Below, one piece after another: positions 36,354 to 46,370 of a DNA stretch of 64,000 nucleotides; within the stretch, counting starts at the first letter, position 1; each line of letters begins with the position of its first letter. The notes below the pieces were generated by a model that had not been told where the DNA came from, did not search any database, and was given only the letters and a program-made list of their open reading frames with translations. Source of the DNA: Xylanivirga thermophila (GTDB lineage: Bacteria > Bacillota > Clostridia > Caldicoprobacterales > Xylanivirgaceae). Where the stretch lies: assembly GCF_004138105.1 (NCBI RefSeq), contig NZ_RXHQ01000008.1, positions 43,699-107,698 of the forward strand, read 5' to 3'. The position numbers and the translations under genes were made by a program.

Positions 36354-38729
36354 TTAATCATCCAGCATATAATGTATAACCCATTTTCCTTTTTTATATG
36401 TGCATATTATAGCTCCATTTATATCGTTTCTAAATATGGCGACATCCCTATCCTCAAGCCTATTTATAACCTCTGGATTGGGATGTCCAAAATTATTCTT
36501 ACCTACCTGAATAATCGCCCCTTTAGGTGATATTTCATTAAGAAAATCCTCAGATGAGGAAGTGCTACTACCATGGTGTGGCACTTTTAAAATATCAACT
36601 GGTATCATACCCTGAGAAGCTAAATATCTCTCTACCCCCTGTTCTATATCACCAGTTAAAAGCAGTTTGCTATCTCCATACTGTACGAGTAGAACAAGAG
36701 ATAGATTATTTTCATTTTGCTCATACAGTCTGTTTACTATATCTTGATCATTTGGTGGGTATAACACATCCATATACACATTCTGCCCTATTTTATACCT
36801 TTGACCTGCAGAAGCCCTTATATGTTTTATCTTTTTTTCATTTGATAAATACATTAAGCTATTATATGTTTCACTCTTATCTCTTGAAGGATAATACATT
36901 ATATTTTTAACTGGCAGCATACCGGCTACCGACACCAGTCCACCTATATGATCATCATGTCCATGTGATGCAACCATTAAATCTATACTTCCTACCCCAT
37001 TCTTTAGCAAAAAAGGAACTACTATATCCTTCCCCACATCAAAATCTCCACCCTGCCACTTGGGACGCCCTCCTCCATCCACCAGTATATTTTTTCTATC
37101 AGGCGTCCTTATATATATACAATCCCCTTGTCCAACATCTACAAATACTACCTTGAATGAATGATCAAAAAATGGCATTACAACAGAAAAAATCATGACA
37201 CAAATAAGACAAATCAGCAATTTATTTCTATATATCTTAAACCTATCTCCACCCTTTGACATTACAAATAGAAAAACATAATAGCATATTATAAATATAA
37301 CCGGCAGTGATATTATATACATAAAACCTAGCGGTATGTTAGACATAAATCTATTAATTTGAATTATCATATTACAAAGACTGGATAGTATTAGGCCCAA
37401 TGAGTTACCAGCAATGGGGAGAATTGTAATAATGGGTATGAATAAAAAACTTAAAATAATGAGCAATCCTGCCAAAGGTACTAATACAATATTTGCAATT
37501 AATGATATGGGAGATATGGTATTAAAATTATAGGCAATGATAGGCCATACCCCTATCTGAGCAGCTAATGTGGTGGAGATAGATACCCTGATATACCGGG
37601 GAAAATGTATAAATTTTTGATTAAAACGTTCATAGAATGATATTATACCTAAAACGGCAATAAATGAAAGTTGAAATCCCACGTCCATGATGGCAAGGGG
37701 GTTTAGTAGTAGTATGCAAAACGCAGCTATGGAGATTGTATTTAGTGGATCAGCCTTTTTATCAAGTACTTGCCCCCCTAGATACACTATAGCCATAATA
37801 GTAGATCTAATAGCTGCATGTGGTGCCCCTATAAGGGCACAATAGAGTACAATTATAAATGTCTTAATAGAAAAGGCAGATATTCTGGATAGATAAAATC
37901 TATCCAGAATAAACGATATCCCCGCCAAAATAAAACCTACATGAAGTCCTGATATGGATAAAATATGCGCAAGGCCTGTCTGTGCAAAATCCTCACTTAT
38001 ATCCGATGGTAAAAGCCACCTCTCCCCTAATATGATAGTTTTTATAAACTTAGCATATACATCACCTACACAGCTATCTATAACCCTTTCCATCTTAATC
38101 CTTGAATTATATATACATTTTTCTAAAGGATTAATTTTCCCTTTTCCTATATATGATATGCTGTAAGGTCTGACACCCATTGTAGCATTTATGCCTTGTC
38201 TTTTTAAAAAAGCCCTGTAATCAAAACATTTCGGATTCCTTCTACCCGGTGGAATAGCTATTGATCCCCGGATCGCCAATATATCTCCTTTATGATACCT
38301 TGGCGATATTTTGCTTTTGTCTTTATATATGGCAAGGTATATCCGATCATCTACAGCAATGACCTTTTGCCCATGAACAATAGATCTGGTCTTTATTACA
38401 TATACGTCCTTATCCCCGCCATAACGGGGAAAATCTATGATCTGTCCTTGCACGGTTACATTTTTATCTGCAAAGTCTGGCAATATACTTTTTCTATACC
38501 ATACTCTATTACAATTTAATATCCCTACTAACATAAATACAATTAATATTATGGGAAATGAGTATTGCCATCTATTTTTCCTTATGAGTATAAAAGAAAT
38601 ACATAATAAAGAGGCAGCCATGATTAATAATACCAAGCTGCCCAAAAAAATATTTATACTTATAAGTACGCCTAATATGTATGCCATAGTTATCCAAAGC
38701 ATAGGGCGTTTTACCCATATATCCTGCAT
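36354..38729 (-). CDS. comEC: ComEC/Rec2 DNA-uptake channel
   Basis: A 791-residue membrane protein that carries single-stranded DNA into the cytoplasm during natural transformation. It has a complete three-part architecture: N-terminal membrane and DUF4131 domain (about 1-190), the Competence multi-membrane core (about 220-490; LAHILSISGLHVGFILAG, ALIGAPHAAIRSTIMA), and a C-terminal metallo-beta-lactamase-like domain (VDVGQGDCIYIRTP, ASHGHDDHIGGL, PHHGSSTSSSEDFL) thought to be a nuclease. No frameshift is seen, so the strain may be transformable. The ATG at 38735 lies too near GGGG, so I take the ATG at 38729. No comEA is adjacent. Confidence 0.92.
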   Translation of the reverse strand: MQDIWVKRPMLWITMAYILGVLISINIFLGSLVLLIMAASLLCISFILIRKNRWQYSFPIILIVFMLVGILNCNRVWYRKSILPDFADKNVTVQGQIIDFPRYGGDKDVYVIKTRSIVHGQKVIAVDDRIYLAIYKDKSKISPRYHKGDILAIRGSIAIPPGRRNPKCFDYRAFLKRQGINATMGVRPYSISYIGKGKINPLEKCIYNSRIKMERVIDSCVGDVYAKFIKTIILGERWLLPSDISEDFAQTGLAHILSISGLHVGFILAGISFILDRFYLSRISAFSIKTFIIVLYCALIGAPHAAIRSTIMAIVYLGGQVLDKKADPLNTISIAAFCILLLNPLAIMDVGFQLSFIAVLGIISFYERFNQKFIHFPRYIRVSISTTLAAQIGVWPIIAYNFNTISPISLIANIVLVPLAGLLIILSFLFIPIITILPIAGNSLGLILSSLCNMIIQINRFMSNIPLGFMYIISLPVIFIICYYVFLFVMSKGGDRFKIYRNKLLICLICVMIFSVVMPFFDHSFKVVFVDVGQGDCIYIRTPDRKNILVDGGGRPKWQGGDFDVGKDIVVPFLLKNGVGSIDLMVASHGHDDHIGGLVSVAGMLPVKNIMYYPSRDKSETYNSLMYLSNEKKIKHIRASAGQRYKIGQNVYMDVLYPPNDQDIVNRLYEQNENNLSLVLLVQYGDSKLLLTGDIEQGVERYLASQGMIPVDILKVPHHGSSTSSSEDFLNEISPKGAIIQVGKNNFGHPNPEVINRLEDRDVAIFRNDINGAIICTYKKGKWVIHYMLDD

Positions 38730-38795
38730 ACCCATTACCCCAATTTATCATTTTTTACTATTTTACCATATATTTATGGCCATGTTAAGACAATA

Positions 38796-39824
38796 TTATA
38801 ATTTCACTTCCTTACCCGTCTTGGAAGATTCGTAAATTGCAAGTATAATTTCAACCGCTTTTTTAGCATCTTCACCGGTAACCATGGGCTGCCTGTTCTC
38901 TAAAACAGCTTCAGCCATATCCTGTACCTGTATGGTATGTCCAAAATTCAAATCATTCCATCCACAGTTTATTCCACCCAAACTGTCTGAGACCTCTGGT
39001 GCCTCTTCATCCTTGCCCATAAACTTCCAACAATAAAATCCCTTATCTCCAAAGGAAATCGTACCTTTTTCACCTTGTATGGAAAATATCGTATCCTGCC
39101 CTGGATATACTGCCGTAGATCCTTCAATGGTACCTAATGCTCCATTTTTAAACTTTACCAATATTACAGCAGTATCTTCAACCTCTATCTTTCTTGCTAG
39201 AGTAGCACAATTTGCATATACACTGTCAATACCACCCATCATCCACTGAATAAGGTCTATCCCATGTATCCCCTGATTCATCAGGGCACCACCACCATCT
39301 AGTTCCCAGGTACCTCTCCATGGATCACCATCATAATATTCCTGACTCCTATAATACTTTAAAGAAGCATCTGCAAGTATCAGGCTACCAAGCTTGCCAC
39401 CCTCTATAGCCTTTTTTGTATTGTTTGCCGCACTACTGGTACGCCTTTGAAATATACCGCCTAAGAGCACACCAGATCTTTTGCACTCGTCAATCATATC
39501 CTCCATCTTTTCCCTTGTTACGTCAAGAGGCTTTTCACATAATACATGCCGTCCTGTTCTCGCAACAGCTATAGCATGCTCTGAATGCATCCCACTGGGG
39601 GTACAAATGTTTACCACATCTATATCTTCTTTAGCAAGCATATCATCCAAGTTGGTATACCATCTGTCAAGACCATTGGCTATAGCGGCTTGTTTTGCCT
39701 TCTCCTCTACTATGTCACATACTGCTGCAAGTTCCGCATTTGGTGCATTCTTTATCGCTTTTAAATGTATTTCTGAAATCCTACCACACCCTAGAACTGC
39801 AAATTTTACCTTTCCTTTGCCCAT
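38796..39824 (-). CDS. Gfo/Idh/MocA family oxidoreductase
   Basis: 342 residues. An NAD(P)-binding Rossmann domain (KFAVLGCGRISEIHLKAIK, about 6-120) with the family motif HVLCEKPLDVTREKM, where the lysine is catalytic, followed by the alpha/beta substrate domain (GGALMNQGIHGIDLIQWMMG). Such enzymes oxidise or reduce sugars, inositols and sugar acids; the substrate is not readable. Several in-frame ATGs precede it; GAGAGG is 9 bases from the ATG at 39824. It stands between comEC and a P-type ATPase, with no sugar genes adjacent. Confidence 0.9.
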   Translation of the reverse strand: MGKGKVKFAVLGCGRISEIHLKAIKNAPNAELAAVCDIVEEKAKQAAIANGLDRWYTNLDDMLAKEDIDVVNICTPSGMHSEHAIAVARTGRHVLCEKPLDVTREKMEDMIDECKRSGVLLGGIFQRRTSSAANNTKKAIEGGKLGSLILADASLKYYRSQEYYDGDPWRGTWELDGGGALMNQGIHGIDLIQWMMGGIDSVYANCATLARKIEVEDTAVILVKFKNGALGTIEGSTAVYPGQDTIFSIQGEKGTISFGDKGFYCWKFMGKDEEAPEVSDSLGGINCGWNDLNFGHTIQVQDMAEAVLENRQPMVTGEDAKKAVEIILAIYESSKTGKEVKL

Positions 39825-39935
39825 TTTCATACACCTCTCAGTAGTTTGAACCACTTTTATTATTTCTAATTCTATAAAACTATTCTAACATTTGCTTTAA
39901 CTTTTTAAAATAAAATTTGTGTTTTTATAGAATAA

Positions 39936-42626
39936 TTATCGCTTTTTTCGTATCAATTTGCTGATTTCTCCTGCAATGACAGGTATAATACAATATCTTA
40001 TAACTGCTCCCCAATCTCCAATGGATAGTGGATAACTCTTAAATATGGGCTGCAGTACAGGTACATATAGTACCAAAATAAGAAGCATAAAGGATAACAA
40101 TGTAGCGTAAACCATGGTCTTGTTGCTAAAGAAACCTATCTCAAACAGCGTAAATCGTTCTGATCTACTGGAGTATGCCCTTATAAGTTCAGCAGTAATA
40201 AGGGTAGAAAAGGCAATAGTACGTGCTATTACCAAATTGCCGTCATATGCCCTAAATGCCCAATTATAAGCAAGAAGTACAGCAACCGTAAGTGCTATAC
40301 TCTGCACTGCTATGCCTATCCCCATGTTTTTATCCAATATGGGCTCATCCGCATCCCTTGGTCTTACCTTCATTATATCAGGTTCGGATCTTTCCATCCC
40401 CAAAGCCAAAGCAGGAAAACTATCTGTTATCAGATTTAGCCATAAAAGCTGTATAGGTAGTAGTGGTACCGGCCAATTAAACAATATACTCAAAAATACT
40501 ATTAATATCTCACCTACATTACATGATAAAAGGAAGAATACGAACTTTCTAATGTTGCTATATATTATTCTACCTTCTTCCACTGCAGATACAATAGTTG
40601 CAAAATTGTCATCCATCAATATTACTTCAGCAGTATTTTTAGCTACATCCGTCCCTGTTATACCCATGGATACACCAATATCTGCCCTTTTAAGGGCGGG
40701 AGCATCATTTACCCCATCACCTGTCATTGCAACTATCTCACCATTTTTCTTTAATGCCTCTACTATCCTTACCTTATGTTCAGGTGAAACCCTGGCAAAA
40801 ACCCTGATATCCTCTACCCGTTCAGCCAATTCGTCATCAGAAATTTTGTTTAACTCATCTCCCGCCATTACCTGATCCTCCCGCTCTGCAATCCCAAGCT
40901 CTTTGGCAATGGCAAAGGCCGTGTCCTTGTAATCACCGGTTATCATTATAGTCTTGATTCCTGCCTGCTTGCATACCTCTATAGCTTCTGCTGCCTCACT
41001 ACGTGGTGGATCTATCATTCCTACTAAACCTACAAGGGTCAAATCCTTTTCTATCTCTTCCGAAGTAATCACATCTGGTATAGTATCATAAGTCCTCATG
41101 GCAAATGCCAATACCCTAAGGGCAGATTTTGAGAAGGAGGCGTTGGTATGCAGAACTTTCTCCCTCATTTCATCAGTCATTGGCAACTCCCGACCATTTA
41201 AAAGTACCTTTGTACATCTATTAATGATTATATCGGGGGCACCTTTTGTAAAGGATACTACCCTATCTTGCATAAAATTATCATGAAATGTGGTCATCAT
41301 CTTTCTATCGGAATCAAAGGGTATTTCATTAATCCTTGGATATTTCCCATTTAGGCCTTGCTTTGTCATATTTCCCTTACCTGCCAAAGTAATAAGCGCT
41401 CCTTCTGTAGGATCACCAACTATATTCCATGTACCATTTTCCTTATCATTATTCAATGAAGCATCGCTGCATAATCCTCCTATACATAATAGAGTCTTTG
41501 CCTCTCCCTTTGAATCTATGTCTATCTCCTTATCGTTAAGCGTAAAACTACCTTCCGGACCATATCCCCTTCCCGATACATCTAGCACTTCTCCTCCGGC
41601 ATATATCTTTACTACAGTCATTTCATTCTGGGTCAATGTACCAGTTTTATCCGAACATATGACTGTGGTAGCCCCTAAAGTCTCTACTGCTAAAAGCTTT
41701 TTTACTATTGCATTTCGCTTTACCATCCTGTTCATACCAAGGGCCAACACTATGGTAACAATGGCTGGAAGTCCTTCTGGTATGGCAGCTACTGCTAAAC
41801 TTATGGATGTCATAAACATGTCCAATATATCCCTTCCCTGCAACAAACCTATTGCAAATACCAGTCCACAAACTATCAAGCAGGCTATCCCCAGATATTT
41901 ACCCAATTGATCCAGCTTTTTCTGTAATGGCGTGGATTCGGCTTTAAAAGTATTAAGCATTTGAGCTATCTTACCCATCTCTGTGGATGTACCAGTACCA
42001 ATAACTAAACCCTTCCCCCTTCCATAGGTAATCACAGTGCCCATATACGCCATATTCTGTCTATCACCTAATGGTGCATCCTCCATTAAAACCTTGCTAA
42101 AATCCTTTTCTACTGGGACTGATTCCCCTGTAAGGGATGCCTCTTCTATCTTTAAATTCGAACTTTCAATAAGCCTTAAATCAGCAGGCACTATATCTCC
42201 CGCCTCCAAAACCACAATATCCCCTGGAACTATAGTGGTTGCAGGTACTGTAGTTAACTCTCCATCTCTTATAACCTTTGCATTTGGCGATGACATCTTT
42301 TGCAGTGATTCCAATGCCTTCTCCGCCTTACCTTCCTGAACAATGCCTAGTACTGCATTTACTATTACAATAGCTATTATGACTATAGCATCACTTGTTT
42401 CACCAACAAAGGCAGATATTATACTAGCCACTATAAGTATTATTACGAGAAAATCCTTAAATTGAGCCAATATCTTTGAGAGTAGACTGGCCTTTCCTCC
42501 CTCTTCCAGTTCATTTGATCCAAATTTCTCCAACCTCTTTTCTGCCTCTTCGCTCCCAAGTCCCCTGTCCTTGTCGGATGAAAGGTCTTTAATGGCATCT
42601 TGTATGCTTTTTGTATACCATTCCAT
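39936..42626 (-). CDS. P-type cation ATPase (PMCA/SERCA-like), predicted Mn2+/Ca2+ exporter
   Basis: 896 residues of the P2-type pump fold. Ten membrane segments, the actuator loop EASLTGESVPVEKD, the phosphorylation site CSDKTGTLTQNEM (aspartate about residue 326), the ion-site AAIPEGLPAIVTIVLALG on segment 4, and the hinge MTGDGVNDAPALKRADIG. By sequence alone it would be called a Ca2+ ATPase. However, a Mn2+-sensing yybP-ykoY riboswitch precedes it (42725-42856), as for L. lactis YoaB, so Mn2+ efflux under Mn2+ excess is the better prediction. GAAAGGA lies before the ATG. Confidence 0.9.
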   Translation of the reverse strand: MEWYTKSIQDAIKDLSSDKDRGLGSEEAEKRLEKFGSNELEEGGKASLLSKILAQFKDFLVIILIVASIISAFVGETSDAIVIIAIVIVNAVLGIVQEGKAEKALESLQKMSSPNAKVIRDGELTTVPATTIVPGDIVVLEAGDIVPADLRLIESSNLKIEEASLTGESVPVEKDFSKVLMEDAPLGDRQNMAYMGTVITYGRGKGLVIGTGTSTEMGKIAQMLNTFKAESTPLQKKLDQLGKYLGIACLIVCGLVFAIGLLQGRDILDMFMTSISLAVAAIPEGLPAIVTIVLALGMNRMVKRNAIVKKLLAVETLGATTVICSDKTGTLTQNEMTVVKIYAGGEVLDVSGRGYGPEGSFTLNDKEIDIDSKGEAKTLLCIGGLCSDASLNNDKENGTWNIVGDPTEGALITLAGKGNMTKQGLNGKYPRINEIPFDSDRKMMTTFHDNFMQDRVVSFTKGAPDIIINRCTKVLLNGRELPMTDEMREKVLHTNASFSKSALRVLAFAMRTYDTIPDVITSEEIEKDLTLVGLVGMIDPPRSEAAEAIEVCKQAGIKTIMITGDYKDTAFAIAKELGIAEREDQVMAGDELNKISDDELAERVEDIRVFARVSPEHKVRIVEALKKNGEIVAMTGDGVNDAPALKRADIGVSMGITGTDVAKNTAEVILMDDNFATIVSAVEEGRIIYSNIRKFVFFLLSCNVGEILIVFLSILFNWPVPLLPIQLLWLNLITDSFPALALGMERSEPDIMKVRPRDADEPILDKNMGIGIAVQSIALTVAVLLAYNWAFRAYDGNLVIARTIAFSTLITAELIRAYSSRSERFTLFEIGFFSNKTMVYATLLSFMLLILVLYVPVLQPIFKSYPLSIGDWGAVIRYCIIPVIAGEISKLIRKKR

Positions 42627-42976
42627 TTTTCTTTCGTCCTTTCTTGTTATTATTTTAACTTCTTATATCATGATTTACTAGAATTTAATAAGTTATTACA
42701 TGCAACTACTGAAATGTTTAATAGAAACAAAAAAACCTTTGTTTAAACAAATCAGCATTGCCTAAACAAAGGTCTCGCTTTCTTGATAATTAGCCGGGCA
42801 TAAAACCGTGATGTCGACTAATTATAGCAGCTCATCTGCCAGCTACTCCCCTTTATTTATGAATATTATATACTATATACCATATATTTTCAATAAAAAC
42901 TTAAATATAGAAAACCGCCAAGAATTTTATAAAATAATAGATATAATGCCCTTTATATTTATATTCATATTTTCAT
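42627..42976 (-). promoter_or_regulatory. Intergenic region with the ATPase leader
   Basis: 350 bases between the P-type ATPase and the GH31 gene. The central 130 bases are the Mn2+ riboswitch. The roughly 100 bases between its terminator and the ATPase start are plain AT-rich leader, and the 120 bases upstream should hold the promoter. No gene is visible. Confidence 0.6.
42725..42856 (-). ncRNA. yybP-ykoY (Mn2+) riboswitch
   Basis: On the minus strand the RNA begins AAAGGGGAGUAGCUGGCAG, has GCCCGGCUAAUUAUCAAG, and closes with GCGAGACCUUUG. These are the conserved blocks of the yybP-ykoY aptamer (the two L1/L3 metal-binding loops and the closing P1). The closing ACCUUUGUUUA then pairs with UAAACAAAGGU (arms at 42735-42745 and 42763-42773) before a U7 run, a classic terminator. 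In this class Mn2+ binding prevents the terminator and switches an exporter on. The ATPase gene follows. Confidence 0.85.
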
Positions 42977-44509
42977 CTAGTCTATCTTTCTGAACCATGG
43001 CAGCTTATTAATAGGTGCATCAACCATCTCCATTTTAGGGCCCTCTATAATATCCCCATCCCCATCCTGCCATTTACCTTTTGGAAAAATCACCTTCCTC
43101 TTTGTCATACCTTTTTTCAATACTGGTGCGACCAAGATATTTTCTCCTAACATAAACTGATCATGAATATTTTCATAATTCCCCTCTGGGAATTCATATG
43201 CCATAGGTCTTATTATGGGTTCACCAGTTATGGCAGATCTCTTTGCTATCTCAAGTATCTCTAAACCCATCTTTTTATGCAGTAGTGCCGCTTGCAAACA
43301 ATAGACACTGTACTTTTTACTCAATACCCTCCAGGGGGCTGCAGAAAACTGCATCATAGGAAACAATGCTGAACACTGAGCATACCTTACAAATAATTCT
43401 TCATCTAGATTATTTGAACTTGCAAGAAAACTTTGATATTCTCCTCCACCTATCATATCGGGACAAACAAATGAATAGCCCATTAAACCTTGAGCCAAAC
43501 CATTTGGAATAAGTGTGGCAAGCCCATCATAACCCCAGCTATGTGCCTTATCCGAAAGTCGCTGTACCAATGGCTGTCCACCATTCTTCCAGCACGCCCT
43601 AAACTCATTTAACTTAAATTCAAGTCCAAATAACCCATATTTTTCGCAATGCACATTAGGATGGGAGGGTACATGACAATTATCATCTTTACTATAATAA
43701 ACAGGATCTCCTGCATCAAACTTAAAACCATCTACCCCATATTCATCAACTAAGCTTTTCAGCTGTCCATAAAAGTATTTACAAACTTCTTCATTTGTAA
43801 AATCCAGCACAGCACTAAAACCATTCCACCACTCTCTTATGGCAATCTCTCCATTGCCGTCTTTTATAAAAAAATCTTTTTTTGCCAGATCCCTAAAGGT
43901 TGCACTATCGGGACTTACAAAGGGGCAAACCCATAACATTACCTTAAAACCTAAGTCATGAAGCTTATTGATCATACCCTTAGGATTTTTAAAACGTTCA
44001 GCATGAAATTTCCAAACTCCATAGTCCTCCTGCCAATTATCATCTACCATTAAAATTCCCGGAGGAAATCCATTATCTATAATAGATTGGGCATACTCTA
44101 ATATTTTATCTTCCCTTTGATCATACATAAGCTCTATCCATGTATTATATTGTGGAGCAGTAAATAGCAATTCTTCTGGTAGTTTTCCGCTTGGAGGAAA
44201 ATGCTTGTTTTGTGCCGCCTTGTATGCCTCTTTTAGACTATCAAAGCCTTCTTCTTTTATTATTTCACCTTCACAATTTTCAATATATAAAAAACCTTCT
44301 TCAATTCTAAAATCAAATGGGTCATCTGACCATATATATCTGCCTTTATTTGATACCAAAAATGGTACTGCCTGATTGAATGTCTTGTTCGGATTTAATT
44401 CCCGTTTAAAATTTTTATCGCCATAGGGCATATAAATCCCATCCATAACTGCTCCGCCCCACCAGTACTCTCCTAATAATAACTTTACTTTAACCCCATT
44501 CTCTCCCAT
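42977..44509 (-). CDS. GH31 family glycosidase
   Basis: 510 residues. The GH31 barrel is clear: TAPQYNTWIELMYDQ opens it, PPGILMVDDNWQEDYGVW and HDLGFKVMLWVCPFVSPDS follow, and GVDGFKFDAGD carries the nucleophile aspartate. The C-terminal EPIIRPMAYEFPEGNYENIHDQFMLG is family-typical. Length is shorter than for classical alpha-glucosidases (about 700-800), because the N-terminal beta-sandwich is small; the substrate (alpha-glucoside, xyloside, galactoside or sulfoquinovoside) is not decided. No signal peptide. GGAGG precedes the ATG at 44509; an earlier in-frame ATG overlaps poorly. Confidence 0.88.
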   Translation of the reverse strand: MGENGVKVKLLLGEYWWGGAVMDGIYMPYGDKNFKRELNPNKTFNQAVPFLVSNKGRYIWSDDPFDFRIEEGFLYIENCEGEIIKEEGFDSLKEAYKAAQNKHFPPSGKLPEELLFTAPQYNTWIELMYDQREDKILEYAQSIIDNGFPPGILMVDDNWQEDYGVWKFHAERFKNPKGMINKLHDLGFKVMLWVCPFVSPDSATFRDLAKKDFFIKDGNGEIAIREWWNGFSAVLDFTNEEVCKYFYGQLKSLVDEYGVDGFKFDAGDPVYYSKDDNCHVPSHPNVHCEKYGLFGLEFKLNEFRACWKNGGQPLVQRLSDKAHSWGYDGLATLIPNGLAQGLMGYSFVCPDMIGGGEYQSFLASSNNLDEELFVRYAQCSALFPMMQFSAAPWRVLSKKYSVYCLQAALLHKKMGLEILEIAKRSAITGEPIIRPMAYEFPEGNYENIHDQFMLGENILVAPVLKKGMTKRKVIFPKGKWQDGDGDIIEGPKMEMVDAPINKLPWFRKID

Positions 44510-44628
44510 TCTATTACCTCCAGTATACATTTTAAAACTTCAGAATCAACTTACCGATCTTTTATAAATAATATCGATTACTAAATCTAATGGAATTTTA
44601 AAATAAAAAAGATCTATATCCTATTACG

Positions 44629-45666
44629 TTAAATCCTATACCTTGTCTTTTCCCCCATTCCAAAGCATTCCCCTATTTGTATATACCTGCCATCTAAATC
44701 AAAAAAGCCTTCAAATCTTCCTATGGGTGCTTCATAATCTGAACATATAAGCAAAAGATTGAACTTTATACTAGCCTCTGTAACAGGATAAAACCGCAAA
44801 TCTACCATACCATATTCATCTTTAATAATCCAGACCTTTTTTCCCATGTATACATTTATAGGAGGCAAAACATTCATTGTCCCATCCAACCAGATACAAT
44901 TCTCATTATATTTTTCAGGGTCTATCACCTGATTATGTGTCAAGTTAAATCCAAATAATTGTCCCTTATTATCATAACCACATCCCATTACCCAGTCATA
45001 CTTCAAATTCCATGGATAGTACCCTTTATGATCATCTATCATCATATATGCTTTATCTGGATCAAATGCTATCTCCCTATCTTTAAGGAACATATACCCT
45101 TCTACAGGCATAAAATTTTTATGTGAATACATAGCCCTATTCTCTCCTAATGGATGGCATACAACTATTGGCTGTGTGATATGATATGCTGTTATATCTA
45201 TGACCGCTTCAGGAAGTTTATCACTAGAAGTAAATTTAGCGAAGATGTCAATTTCATCTTCCTCAAGATTATTATGAAAAAATAAACCATATCCACTTGT
45301 GGAGCAATTAGTATATGTATCTAGCATTCCAGATGCTACAATAGCCTTAGATGGATTAACTATTTTTTGATATTTATATGTCTGGTCATTTGTCTTATCA
45401 TATATGATCAATAATATAAAAACTGCTATTTTAGCATTGTACACGACTCCAAATACAAATACCTCGTCGTTACCTAACTGAAATGCCTCCCATTCTTTGA
45501 GCCTAAAGGATTTAAACCAATTACAATTACAAAAGCCTAATGGATTTTTTGCATCCAACATGTTTATTTTAGGAATTGCCGTATTATATGTCCCAAAGTT
45601 AAATAACCCCTCTGTATTTACCAAACAATTGATAGGTTCATTTATCTCCCTATGATATACCCCCAC
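44629..45666 (-). CDS. DUF2804 domain protein
   Basis: 345 residues, all-beta, matching DUF2804: the opening REINEPINCLVNTEGLFNFG, the CNCNWFKSFRLKEWEAF block, and the ending RFEGFFDLDGRYIQIGECFGMGE. The function of the family is not known; it somewhat resembles lipocalin-like or carotenoid 1,2-hydratase folds. Start GTG at 45666 with GGAGG 7 bases upstream. It lies upstream of the GH31 gene on the same strand with a 119-base gap, perhaps not cotranscribed. Confidence 0.75.
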   Translation of the reverse strand: MGVYHREINEPINCLVNTEGLFNFGTYNTAIPKINMLDAKNPLGFCNCNWFKSFRLKEWEAFQLGNDEVFVFGVVYNAKIAVFILLIIYDKTNDQTYKYQKIVNPSKAIVASGMLDTYTNCSTSGYGLFFHNNLEEDEIDIFAKFTSSDKLPEAVIDITAYHITQPIVVCHPLGENRAMYSHKNFMPVEGYMFLKDREIAFDPDKAYMMIDDHKGYYPWNLKYDWVMGCGYDNKGQLFGFNLTHNQVIDPEKYNENCIWLDGTMNVLPPINVYMGKKVWIIKDEYGMVDLRFYPVTEASIKFNLLLICSDYEAPIGRFEGFFDLDGRYIQIGECFGMGEKTRYRI

Positions 45667-45747
45667 ACCAGACCCTCCCCCATATTTTTATCTTTTATAC
45701 TATTCCTCCAATCTTTACATGGGTTACAAAACCCCTGCCTATAAGTA

Positions 45748-46287
45748 TCACTTAATTACCCCATATCCCCCTGTTACAGGATCCTTAAAGATAGGCAAAT
45801 GGGGTGTATAGAAAGTAAATACCATGAATAATATGCCAAATACTATAAGAATTATACCCCCTGCAACTTCGCCTGATTTTCCACTCTTCTTTTTAAGAAT
45901 TGATAGACTAACTAACTGGCATAAAATAGCACCAACTACATAAGAGACTATATCTATCCATAGAATATTCTTACCTGTTATTGCCTTATATGTATAGAAT
46001 ACTGCTACTACAAAGAGCTCCAATGTAGCTATACCTAAAGCCTTACCTAAAAAAAATCCCGTAACATCATATCTTATAAACCAATACTCAATTAAAGAGA
46101 ATAACACAAGGGACCAATACCCCAATTTTAGATGTTCCCATAAGCTTTCATTTACTGGGGCAATGAATGCCACCAAATTTGAATTACCTGACCATTCATA
46201 TACAAAATGTAGTAGGCTTCCAATGCCTATAATCCAAAACACTCCTATAATTTCCCAGATTAAGACCCGTTTCTTTATGTTTCCCAT
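45748..46287 (-). CDS. DUF6512-like integral membrane protein
   Basis: 179 residues with about five membrane segments (VLIWEIIGVFWIIGIGSLLHF at the N-terminus; AGGIILIVFGILFMVFTFYT near the C-terminus). The loop APVNESLWEHLKLGYW is a conserved feature of this clostridial family. No catalytic motif is apparent and its role is unknown. A purine-rich site precedes the ATG. Confidence 0.65.
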   Translation of the reverse strand: MGNIKKRVLIWEIIGVFWIIGIGSLLHFVYEWSGNSNLVAFIAPVNESLWEHLKLGYWSLVLFSLIEYWFIRYDVTGFFLGKALGIATLELFVVAVFYTYKAITGKNILWIDIVSYVVGAILCQLVSLSILKKKSGKSGEVAGGIILIVFGILFMVFTFYTPHLPIFKDPVTGGYGVIK

Positions 46288-46370
46288 TTTCTCATTTTTC
46301 CTTTCTATATTATCCTAATATATATTATAACCAAATATACACTATTTTTATATATCAAACAGTTTTAGTC

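Noticed and set aside
37921..38425. Extra octamer-like words (CCCCGCC at 37921 and near 38417)
   Set aside because: They differ in the second base from CTCCCGCC, so they are not counted.
41290..41910. A 206-codon plus-strand open frame
   Set aside because: It is the shadow of the P-type ATPase gene on the other strand.
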